A model generated the notes under the pieces. It saw nothing but the letters and a program-made list of their open reading frames with translations. It had not been told where the DNA came from and did no database searches. Position numbers and translations under genes: made by a program. 64,000 bases of DNA from the NCBI RefSeq assembly GCF_007679495.1, contig NZ_VEGP01000005.1, positions 62,001 to 126,000 of the forward strand, given 5' to 3'. This DNA comes from Paenibacillus sp. 32O-W. GTDB taxonomy: Bacteria > Bacillota > Bacilli > Paenibacillales > NBRC-103111. Positions 56,683 through 64,000 of the stretch are shown piece by piece (the stretch's first letter is position 1; the number at the start of each line of letters is the position of its first letter).

Positions 56683-56782
56683 TTCGAAGATGAATAACCC
56701 GGTTTTAAAGGTAGCTTTTTATGCCAATTAGAAAGTTTGTTCCATTTTAATACTTTAATGAACTTAAACTCTCTAATGCGGT
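56683..56782 (-). repeat. Repeat copy III with hairpin module
   Basis: The hairpin module 56723-56782 pairs TTAGAAAGTTT with AAACTCTCTAA (one mismatch in 11) around TTCCATT and AATGAA. GCTTTTTATGCCAAT lies before it; 46034-46047 has GCTTGTCATGCCAAT in the same place. It abuts the terminator of the SHOCT gene. Confidence 0.65.
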
Positions 56783-56808
56783 AAAAAAGGACCGTTTCAA
56801 CGGTCCTT
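56783..56808 (-). terminator. Rho-independent terminator after the SHOCT gene
   Basis: Stem AAGGACCG/CGGTCCTT with a 6-base loop and TTTTTT on the minus strand, 10 bases from the stop codon. Confidence 0.85.
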
Positions 56809-56818
56809 CGAATCATCT

Positions 56819-57184
56819 TTACCATTTATCGCGCATAACCTCATCGCGCTTCTGCTTGAACTCCTCTTCGGTGATCAGCCCTTCTCTCCGCAATCTCTCC
56901 AGCTTCCTCAGCTTTTCTTCAAAATCAACGCCGGCTTCCTCCATACTGCGGTTCAGCGGCCTGTCCGGTCTGACATCCACTTCCCATTCCGCGGCTCCCT
57001 GGCTGGAAAATAAATTATAACCATGGTACCCGGTAATGGCTATCGCAATGACCGTCCATAGCACTCCAAATATTCCCCCCATAGGCATAACCATCGTAAA
57101 TCCTATAATCACGAAAACAATTCCGACAATCATGCCAAGGAAAGATGCGGGCTTGCTTGGACGAACCCGGCCTCTATAGAACAT
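56819..57184 (-). CDS. Membrane protein with C-terminal SHOCT domain
   Basis: 121-aa protein with two membrane segments (about residues 14-33 and 36-55) and a C-terminal SHOCT domain: FEEKLRKLERLRREGLITEEEFKQKRDEVM. SHOCT domains are short oligomerisation helices of unknown role. GGGGGAGGCG precedes the ATG at 57184. It stands alone between repeat elements on both sides; function unknown. Confidence 0.8.
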   Translation of the reverse strand: MFYRGRVRPSKPASFLGMIVGIVFVIIGFTMVMPMGGIFGVLWTVIAIAITGYHGYNLFSSQGAAEWEVDVRPDRPLNRSMEEAGVDFEEKLRKLERLRREGLITEEEFKQKRDEVMRDKW

Positions 57185-57331
57185 CTCGCCTCCCCCTTTC
57201 CGTCTCCCATTACTTGGTTACCTTATTATACGGAAGATATAGAATCCGGTTGCAAAGGCTGCCCTTCATAATCAGACCATTTGGTTATTTAATGTTTTTC
57301 AACAACCTGAAAGGGGATGAAGATATAGGCC

Positions 57332-57436
57332 AAGGATAAACGGCTATCGCCGTCCTTAGGACGGGCGCGTTTACCGATGAAATATAAGAACAAGTATAAG
57401 TCGAAACTTATACTTTCTTATATTTTTAAAAAAAAT
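57332..57436 (-). repeat. 55-bp palindromic repeat, copy 2, with AT-rich block
   Basis: 57332-57386 is the reverse complement of 44197-44251 except for one base. It is followed by AAGTATAAG/CTTATACTT (57394-57417, perfect 9-bp stem) as in copy 1, but the 44075-44196 stretch with the hairpin module is missing here. Confidence 0.85.
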
Positions 57437-57460
57437 CGCCGCCCCTTATTGGGAACGGCT
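57429..57460 (-). terminator. Rho-independent terminator after ftsY
   Basis: Stem GCCG-CCC paired with GGG-AA-CGGC and a run of eight T on the minus strand. It ends the rnc-smc-ftsY direction of transcription. Confidence 0.75.
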
Positions 57461-57476
57461 ATTTCCAAGTCCATGT

Positions 57477-58478
57477 TCAAGCTTGGGTTTCTTCCTCTAC
57501 AGTTTCTTCCGTGATTAAGCCGGCGAATAAGGCATGCACGAACTGTTCGGAATCGAACGGCTCCAGATCGTCCATTTTTTCCCCGAGGCCGACCAGTTTA
57601 ACCGGAATGTTCATTTCTTGACGAATGGCCACTACAATTCCGCCCTTCGCCGTACCGTCGAGCTTCGTCAGCACAAGGCCCGTCAGGCCGGTCTTATCCC
57701 CGAATAATTTCGCTTGGCTAAGCGCATTCTGTCCGGTCGTGGCATCCAGCACCAGCAGCACTTCGTGAGGAGCGTCAGGCACTTCCCGGTTGATGACCCG
57801 GTAAATTTTATTCAGTTCTTCCATTAAATTGACTTTGTTCTGCAAGCGGCCCGCCGTGTCGCACAGCAGAATATCGACTCCCCGCGTTTTGGCCGCCTGT
57901 ACGGCATCGAACATGACTGCCGCCGGGTCCGAGCCGGCTTGCTGCTTAATCACATCGACTCCGACCCGCTGGCCCCACACCTCCAGCTGCTCAATCGCTC
58001 CCGCCCGGAACGTATCCCCGGCGGCGAGAAGCACCTTCTTGCCCTGCTGCTTAAAGCGGTGTGCCAGCTTGCCGATCGTGGTCGTCTTGCCGACACCGTT
58101 CACGCCGACAAACAGGTAGACCGTTAACCCATTGTCAGACACTCTTAGCGAGTTGTTCTCGTCCCCTTTAAGAAGCTTGACCAATTTCTCCGAAAGTATA
58201 GGCTTCAGCTCGGCGGCATCTTCAATCTTCTGCTTGCGAACCTCCGCCCGCAGATCGTCAATCAGCTCCATCACCGTATTGACGCCCACATCCGCACCGA
58301 TCAGAATTTCCTCCAGCTCTTCATAAAATTCTTCGTCAATTTTCTTGCGGCGAAGAATTAAATCCTCCACTTTCTCAACGAAAGCGTTCCTCGTTTTGGC
58401 CAGGCCTTCCTTAAATTTATTGGTCACCGCTTCAGTTTTGCTAGAAATGCTTTCTTTTAGTTTCTTGAAAAAACTCAT
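57477..58478 (-). CDS. ftsY: Signal recognition particle receptor FtsY
   Basis: Membrane-associated SRP receptor GTPase. A short basic N-terminus without the acidic A domain of E. coli is followed by the N domain and the G domain with GVNGVGKTTTIGKLA, DTAGRLQ, TKLDGTAKGG and GLGEKMDDLEPF. Length is 333 aa. It lies 33 bases after smc. Confidence 0.97.
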   Translation of the reverse strand: MSFFKKLKESISSKTEAVTNKFKEGLAKTRNAFVEKVEDLILRRKKIDEEFYEELEEILIGADVGVNTVMELIDDLRAEVRKQKIEDAAELKPILSEKLVKLLKGDENNSLRVSDNGLTVYLFVGVNGVGKTTTIGKLAHRFKQQGKKVLLAAGDTFRAGAIEQLEVWGQRVGVDVIKQQAGSDPAAVMFDAVQAAKTRGVDILLCDTAGRLQNKVNLMEELNKIYRVINREVPDAPHEVLLVLDATTGQNALSQAKLFGDKTGLTGLVLTKLDGTAKGGIVVAIRQEMNIPVKLVGLGEKMDDLEPFDSEQFVHALFAGLITEETVEEETQA

Positions 58479-58511
58479 TGAATTTCCTCCAGTTCGGACT
58501 TGTACTCACCT

Positions 58512-61500
58512 TTAGGCCGAAACGGCCTCATCTTCCTCCAGCTTAACGGAAACCAGCTTGGAAACTCCGCCCTCTTCCATCGTGACTCCATACAGAACGT
58601 CGGCTTCTTCCATCGTTCCTTTCCGGTGTGTGACGACGATAAACTGGGTTTCGTTGGAGAATTCCCGCAAATATTCCGCAAACCGGGATACATTCGCTTC
58701 GTCCAGCGCGGCCTCCACCTCATCAAGAACACAGAACGGAACCGGCTTTACGCGCAATATAGCAAATAACAGGGCAATGGCGGTCAACGCCCTCTCTCCG
58801 CCTGACAAGAGCTGGAGATTCTGCAGCTTCTTGCCCGGGGGCTGGGCAACGATTTCAATTCCGGTCGCAAGCGGGTTTCCCGGCTCCGACAGGATGAGAT
58901 CCGCCCGGCCTCCGCCGAACAGCTTGGCGAACACAACGACGAAATGCGAACGGATCGCTTCGAACGTACTGCGGAAACGGCGCGACATTTCCTCGTCCAT
59001 CTCCTTGATGACCTGGTAGAGCGTAGCCTTCGCTTCCATCAGGTCCCCTTTCTGCTCGCTAAGAAACTCGAAACGTTCACTGACCCGGCTGAATTCTTCG
59101 ATCGCTCCCAGATTGACCTCGCCGAGCCCCGAGATGGACCGCTTCAGCTCTTTAACCGTATGCTGAACTTCTTCAATGTTATCGGGAAGAGGATAACGTT
59201 CCTTGGCCAGCTCATAACCGATTTCATAGTCCTCGGACAACTTCTTGAGCAGATTGTCAAGCTCCACATCCAGCCGATTGGCCCGAACCTCGGTTTGATG
59301 AAGCTGTTCCTCCACCCGCTTCAGTTCGTTCCTCTGCTCTCTTGTTTTGCTTTCCTCCTGCTCCAGTTGTTGAATCCAGTTGGCCCGTTCCGCCCGTTTG
59401 AACTCGATCGTCTCCAGGCACTCCTGCTTCTGAATCTTCAGCTGATTGAGCTGCTCCACCTGCTTAACGCTTTGGTCTTCAATCTCGCTCAGATCCTTGT
59501 CCATCTGCAGGAGCAGATGCTGGTTCTGTTCCTGCTCGCTCTGCGATAACTTGAAATCTCCTTCCAGCCTCCGATACTGTTCCACCAGAGACTGCTTCTC
59601 CTGGGACAGGGAAGCCGCCTGTACCTTAAGCTCGGTTAATTGGCCCAGTAGCTCTTCCTTGGCCGATTCGCTCGCTTTACGCGCAAGCTCGGCTTTCCGG
59701 ATAGCCTCTTGCAGTTCCTGCTCTCTCCGGGCAAGCTCCTCAAGCAGCTCCTCCGCTTCCCTTCTGCGAGTCTCGAATTGCTCCCGCTCCTCGGTCAAAG
59801 CCTGCTTATCCTGTGTATAGAGGGTGTAATGCTCCTCCATTTTCTTCGCTTCGTTGGTCAATGGAGCAAGCTCGGCGGCATACTGCTGCTCTTCGATCCG
59901 CTTCTGCTCGCCCTGCTCGCGAAGAACTTCCAACTGCTCGTTCTCGGAAGCTAGCTCCACCTTCAATTGCCCGGATTTGCCGACCAGCAGCGACAGTTGG
60001 CTTTGCGATTGGGCGATTTCCTTCTCCAGCTCCTCTATCTGGCGCTGCCGCCCGAGTAAGCTTGTCGATTTCTTATGCTGGCTGCCTCCCGTCATCGAGC
60101 CTCCCGGGTTAACGATATCGCCTTCCAGCGTCACTACCCGGTAACGGTATTGACAGCGGGCCGCGATCCGGTTAGCCTGCTCCAGAGTCTGGGCGATGAT
60201 GACATGGCCGAGCAAGCTGGTTACGATCGACGTATACTTCGGGTCATAACGAATCAAATCGGCGGCAATGCCGACGAAGCCATCGGTACTCTGTACGGAT
60301 TTACGGTCCGATTCCCCGATTGTTCTGCCGCGGATGACGTCCAGCGGCAGGAAGGTTGCCCTTCCCAACTGCCTTTGTTTCAGGAAAGAGATGGCCTCGC
60401 GGCCGTTAGCCTCATTCTCCACGACAATGTGTTGAAGCGCACCGCCAAGCGCCGTCTCTACAGCAAGCTCCACTTCCGCCGGAACCTGGATCAGCTCCGC
60501 AACGGCGCCATGAATCCCGCGCAAACCGCCAGGCCGCTTGGTCGCCTTCAGCACTTCCTTGACCCCATGCATAAAACCGTCATAGTCGTTCTGCATCTCT
60601 TTCATCGTATCTCTCCGGGACACGATGGAGTCAAGCTTCTGCTCCCACTTACGGACGGTCGCCTGAGTCTGCTCCAGCAGACTGGTCTTCGTCCTCAAGC
60701 TTTCGAGCTTCGTACTGTATTGCTGGCGGATATCGGCAAGCTGCTCCCCGGCCGCGGCAAGCTTCTGTTCAAGCTCCGCTTTGCGTTCGACGAGCCGCTC
60801 CCTCTCCTCCGTCCATTTCGCCTTTTCGTTCTCGAGCCGTTCCGCCCGGCGCTGTATAGTTTCCAACTGTTGCTCGGCATAGCGGATTTCGTTACGGCTC
60901 TGGGCCATACGGTTTAACGTCTCCAACAGCTCCGCCTTCAGCTCTTCCTCGGTTTCGCTGCTGATGCCTCCTTCAACCCCCAGAAGCCTCTCTTCCTCCG
61001 AAGCCAACCGGTCACGGCAATCCTCGAGCTGCTGGGAGATTTCAACAATCTTATCCTTGGTTTGCTTAATCTCTTCCTGCTTTTCGGCGAGCCGTTCCGC
61101 TTGGTGCCGGATCGTCTGCTCCAACTGCGCCCGATTGCCGATCGTATTCTTCCTGCGCTCTTTTAATACTTCTCCATGGCCCTCGCACTTTTCGGAGTCT
61201 TCGCTAATTTGCAGCAGCTTAGCCTGCAGCTCCTGCAGCTCCTGATCCAGTCTCCCTGTCTCCCAACGGTGCTTCTCCAGGAAGGCGTCATGCTGGTGAA
61301 CTATCCCGGCCAATTCCATCTGCTGAGCCCGCAGCTCGTCCAGCTTCTGCTGTGTCTCGGACCAGCTCTGGTGGATGTTATCTATTTGATACACATAAAC
61401 GGAAATTTCGCTCTGCTTCAGCTCTTCCCTTAACCGCTTATACTGCTTAGCCTTCTCGGCCTGCTCCTGCAGAGGCCCGATCTGATCCTCCAGCTCGGAG

Positions 61501-62084
61501 ACCAGATCATGAATGCGAAGCAGGTTCTGCTCGGTTTCGTCCAGCTTCTTTTCCGCGTCCTTCTTACGGGTCTTGTACTTGACAATCCCTGACGCTTCCT
61601 CAAATATCCCTCTTCGGTCCTCGGATTTCGTGCTTAATATTTCTTCAATCCGCCCCTGCCCGATAATCGAATAAGCTTCCTTACCGATTCCCGTATCCAT
61701 GAAAAGCTCGGTAATATCTTTCAGGCGGCATGGTTGTTTATTGATGAGATACTCGCTCTCCCCGCTTCGGTGCACCCGACGGGTGACGGTCACCTCGCTG
61801 AAATCAAGCCCGAGAGCATTGTCGGAATTGTCCAAGGTTAAGGATACTTCCCCGTAATTAACCGCTTTACGGGAATCGCTTCCGGCGAAAATCACGTCCT
61901 CCATCTTGCCTCCGCGAAGAGATCGGGCGCTCTGTTCACCCAAGACCCAGCGGATTCCGTCGGATATGTTGCTCTTTCCGCTTCCGTTCGGACCCACGAC
62001 GGCGGTAATTCCTTGTACAAATTCCAATTCGGTTTTGTCGGCAAACGATTTGAATCCCGCCAGTTCAATCCGCTTTAATAACAT
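58512..62084 (-). CDS. smc: Chromosome segregation protein SMC
   Basis: Core ATPase of bacterial condensin. Walker A GPNGSGKSN (residues 31-39), the Q-loop region, a first coiled coil, the hinge (about 510-670), a second coiled coil, then the signature LSGGERALTAIALLFAIL and Walker B FCVLDEVEAALDEAN. Length is 1190 aa, close to B. subtilis. It lies between rnc and ftsY as usual. Confidence 0.97.
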   Translation of the reverse strand: MLLKRIELAGFKSFADKTELEFVQGITAVVGPNGSGKSNISDGIRWVLGEQSARSLRGGKMEDVIFAGSDSRKAVNYGEVSLTLDNSDNALGLDFSEVTVTRRVHRSGESEYLINKQPCRLKDITELFMDTGIGKEAYSIIGQGRIEEILSTKSEDRRGIFEEASGIVKYKTRKKDAEKKLDETEQNLLRIHDLVSELEDQIGPLQEQAEKAKQYKRLREELKQSEISVYVYQIDNIHQSWSETQQKLDELRAQQMELAGIVHQHDAFLEKHRWETGRLDQELQELQAKLLQISEDSEKCEGHGEVLKERRKNTIGNRAQLEQTIRHQAERLAEKQEEIKQTKDKIVEISQQLEDCRDRLASEEERLLGVEGGISSETEEELKAELLETLNRMAQSRNEIRYAEQQLETIQRRAERLENEKAKWTEERERLVERKAELEQKLAAAGEQLADIRQQYSTKLESLRTKTSLLEQTQATVRKWEQKLDSIVSRRDTMKEMQNDYDGFMHGVKEVLKATKRPGGLRGIHGAVAELIQVPAEVELAVETALGGALQHIVVENEANGREAISFLKQRQLGRATFLPLDVIRGRTIGESDRKSVQSTDGFVGIAADLIRYDPKYTSIVTSLLGHVIIAQTLEQANRIAARCQYRYRVVTLEGDIVNPGGSMTGGSQHKKSTSLLGRQRQIEELEKEIAQSQSQLSLLVGKSGQLKVELASENEQLEVLREQGEQKRIEEQQYAAELAPLTNEAKKMEEHYTLYTQDKQALTEEREQFETRRREAEELLEELARREQELQEAIRKAELARKASESAKEELLGQLTELKVQAASLSQEKQSLVEQYRRLEGDFKLSQSEQEQNQHLLLQMDKDLSEIEDQSVKQVEQLNQLKIQKQECLETIEFKRAERANWIQQLEQEESKTREQRNELKRVEEQLHQTEVRANRLDVELDNLLKKLSEDYEIGYELAKERYPLPDNIEEVQHTVKELKRSISGLGEVNLGAIEEFSRVSERFEFLSEQKGDLMEAKATLYQVIKEMDEEMSRRFRSTFEAIRSHFVVVFAKLFGGGRADLILSEPGNPLATGIEIVAQPPGKKLQNLQLLSGGERALTAIALLFAILRVKPVPFCVLDEVEAALDEANVSRFAEYLREFSNETQFIVVTHRKGTMEEADVLYGVTMEEGGVSKLVSVKLEEDEAVSA

Positions 62085-62197
62085 GGTCTCACCTCAAAGC
62101 TATTGTATCATAACCTGTCGCAATAAAAGAGGGGAACTTGCTTCAGCAAATACAGGTCATATTGATTTTTTATGGCCGGATTTATCCATTTCTCATG

Positions 62198-62244
62198 GAA
62201 AAAGAGCGAAGCAGGCGGCGGCCATGACCGTCCCTGTTCGCTCT
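62198..62244 (-). terminator. Terminator-like hairpin after rnc
   Basis: Stem GAGCGAA/TTCGCTC followed by TTTTT on the minus strand, 30 bases beyond the rnc stop. The loop is long (about 26 bases) and GC-rich. Confidence 0.6.
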
Positions 62245-62273
62245 CCTCCGATGCATGCCGGTTTGCCGGCGGT

Positions 62274-62972
62274 TCATCTGACCTTGACATTCAAGCTGAG
62301 CAAGGCCTGTGCGGCGGCTTGCTGTTCCGCCTCTTTCTTGGAACGACCGCATCCTTGGCCGAGCAGCTTGTCGCCCATCTTCACTTCCGCGATAAATTCC
62401 TTCTCATGCGCCGGTCCCCGTTCCTCGACTATCCGATATTCCAGGAGCCCCATATTATGCTGCTGTGTATGTTCCTGCAGTTGGGTTTTGTAGTCGAGAA
62501 TTTGCGGCTTCCCTTCTCCGGACAGCTTCGGGAACACATGCTGGCGAAGAAACACTTTGACCGCTTCCAAGCCTTGATCCAGATACAGGGCTCCGACGAA
62601 AGATTCGAAGACATCCGCAAGCAAAGCAGGCCGGGTTCTTCCCCCTGTCAGCTCTTCCCCTTTGCCGAGCAGCACGTAACTGCCGAAATCGAGCTGTTCG
62701 GCAAACAGGACCAAAGATGGTTCGCAAACGATAGAAGCTCTGAGCTTGGTCAATTCTCCCTCGGTCCGATGAGGAAACGTATCATACAAGTATTCCGAAA
62801 CCGTCAACTCCAGTACCGCATCCCCCAGAAATTCCAGTCGTTCATTATCCTTGCTCCCTGCGACCCGGTTCTCATTCACATAAGAGGAATGGGTAAAGGC
62901 TTGGCGCAGCAAAGACGGATTATGAAAACAGATGCCGAGGGCGGACTGGAGCTGCTTTAAATCCCGATTCAT
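62274..62972 (-). CDS. rnc: Ribonuclease III
   Basis: Double-strand-specific RNA endonuclease. The catalytic signature [14 protein letters not shown] is near residue 45 and the second cluster is [15 protein letters not shown]. The C-terminal double-stranded RNA-binding domain has [20 protein letters not shown]. Length is 232 aa from the ATG at 62972 (CAGGTG upstream). Confidence 0.96.
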   Translation of the reverse strand: MNRDLKQLQSALGICFHNPSLLRQAFTHSSYVNENRVAGSKDNERLEFLGDAVLELTVSEYLYDTFPHRTEGELTKLRASIVCEPSLVLFAEQLDFGSYVLLGKGEELTGGRTRPALLADVFESFVGALYLDQGLEAVKVFLRQHVFPKLSGEGKPQILDYKTQLQEHTQQHNMGLLEYRIVEERGPAHEKEFIAEVKMGDKLLGQGCGRSKKEAEQQAAAQALLSLNVKVR

Positions 62973-62994
62973 CGAAAACACCTGCTTTGTTAGG

Positions 62995-64000
62995 TTATTC
63001 TTCGTATTTCCTCAAAATAATCGTTGCGTTATGACCTCCGAACCCGAACGAGTTGGACATCGTTACTTTAACGTCGGTTTTGCGTGGAGTATTAGGTACG
63101 TAATCGAGATCGCACTCCGGATCCTGATTATCCAGATTAATCGTCGGCGGAAGCATGCCGTGCTTGATGGCGAGCCCGCAAATGACCGCCTCTACTCCCC
63201 CGGCCGCGCCCAACAGGTGCCCGGTCATCGATTTGGTCGAGCTGACCGCAAGCTTGCTTGCATGCTCTCCGAACGCTTCCTTGATGGCCTTCGTCTCCGA
63301 AATGTCGCCAACCGGCGTCGAAGTGCCGTGAGCATTGATATAATCAACATCTGCAGGTGTCAATCCGGCATCTTGCAGCGCCTTCTTCATACAGCGCGCC
63401 GCTCCATTCGGATCCGGATCGGTCATATGATGAGCGTCTCCGCTCATTCCGTAGCCGATCACTTCGGCATAAATTTTCGCGCCGCGCCGCAGAGCATGCT
63501 CCAGAGATTCCAGAATGAGAATTCCCGATCCTTCGCCCATGACAAAACCATCCCGGTCCTTATCGAAGGGCCGGCTTGCCTTCTCCGGCTCGTCATTGCG
63601 CGTTGACATGGCCCGCAGAGCACAGAATCCGGCCATGCCGGTCGGCGAAATAGTCGCTTCCGCGCCGCCGCAAATCATGACATCCGCGTCACCGCGCTGA
63701 ATGATCTTGAACGAATCCCCAATCGAATGGCTTCCCGTGGCACAAGCCGTCACAGCCGTCGTATTGGGACCCTTCGCCCCGGTGGCCATCGATATTTGTC
63801 CGGAAGCCATATTGGCAATCATCATCGGGATAAAGAAGGGGCTTACTCTCTTGGGACCTTTCTCCAGCAAAATCTTGTGCTGCTCCTCCCAAGTGGTTAA
63901 ACCGCCGATTCCCGATCCGACAATAACCCCGACCCGTTCCGGATCGGTCTGATCTCGTATATTTAAATCCGCATCCTGCAAAGCCTTCTGGCTGGCCGCC
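62995..64000 (-). CDS. fabF: 3-oxoacyl-ACP synthase II FabF (partial, N-terminus outside window)
   Basis: Condensing enzyme of fatty acid elongation. The visible 335 codons hold the active-site cysteine (TACATGS), the two histidines (NAHGTSTP and [10 protein letters not shown]) and NSFGFGGHN near the end. The frame is open to the window edge, so the first about 80 residues are missing. It lies 22 bases before rnc; acpP is expected next. Confidence 0.95.
   Translation of the reverse strand, partial: AASQKALQDADLNIRDQTDPERVGVIVGSGIGGLTTWEEQHKILLEKGPKRVSPFFIPMMIANMASGQISMATGAKGPNTTAVTACATGSHSIGDSFKIIQRGDADVMICGGAEATISPTGMAGFCALRAMSTRNDEPEKASRPFDKDRDGFVMGEGSGILILESLEHALRRGAKIYAEVIGYGMSGDAHHMTDPDPNGAARCMKKALQDAGLTPADVDYINAHGTSTPVGDISETKAIKEAFGEHASKLAVSSTKSMTGHLLGAAGGVEAVICGLAIKHGMLPPTINLDNQDPECDLDYVPNTPRKTDVKVTMSNSFGFGGHNATIILRKYEE

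Overview
The window is a chromosomal segment from a Gram-positive, flagellated member of the Bacillales, most likely Paenibacillus or a close relative. The reasons are gene order, the CheC-type FliY, the CodY regulator, the c-di-AMP riboswitch and the Gram-positive style of the ribosome binding sites. Nearly every gene lies on the minus strand. Read from right to left, the order matches the block I remember from Bacillus subtilis: (fabF) rnc smc ftsY ylxM ffh rpsP ylqC rimM trmD rplS rbgA rnhB ylqG ylqH sucC sucD dprA topA trmFO xerC hslV hslU codY and then the fla/che operon. The synteny statements are from memory and were not searched.

Positions 1-24799 hold the fla/che operon on the minus strand: flgB flgC fliE fliF fliG fliH fliI fliJ, a motE-like gene, fliK flgD, a TIGR02530 gene, flgE, flbD/swrD, fliL fliM fliY cheY fliO fliP fliQ fliR flhB flhA flhF flhG cheB, and the first 511 codons of cheA. 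The genes are tightly packed with many 4-17 bp overlaps. Together they make the rod, hook, export gate, export ATPase, C-ring and chemotaxis core. codY, hslUV, xerC, trmFO, topA, dprA and sucCD follow at 25058-35772.

The B. subtilis-like order is interrupted at four places. (1) 36175-40661 holds a zinc-ribbon protein, a plus-strand comM/yifB, a decayed stretch, two unknown genes and yraN. (2) lepB lies between rplS and rbgA. (3) A three-gene sugar ABC transporter (46724-49787) sits inside the trmD-rplS ribosomal operon, and rplS has its own promoter and a probable L19 leader. (4) 54228-57184 holds a plus-strand polysaccharide deacetylase, a 3D-domain cell-wall protein behind a c-di-AMP riboswitch, and a SHOCT membrane protein.

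The gaps around these genes (42.9-43.2, 43.9-44.3, 45.9-46.1, 56.6-56.8 and 57.3-57.4 kb) carry dispersed repeats. One 55-bp palindromic block is present twice in opposite orientation with a single mismatch. A hairpin module of about 60 bp is present three times, and its stem changes sequence while keeping its base pairing. These repeats are the least explained feature of the window.

Two further items deserve attention: ylqH, a free-standing gene equal to the C-terminal self-cleavage product of FlhB and translationally coupled to a second FliK-like gene, and a short gene at 38.6-38.8 kb broken by a frame change in a run of six A/T bases.
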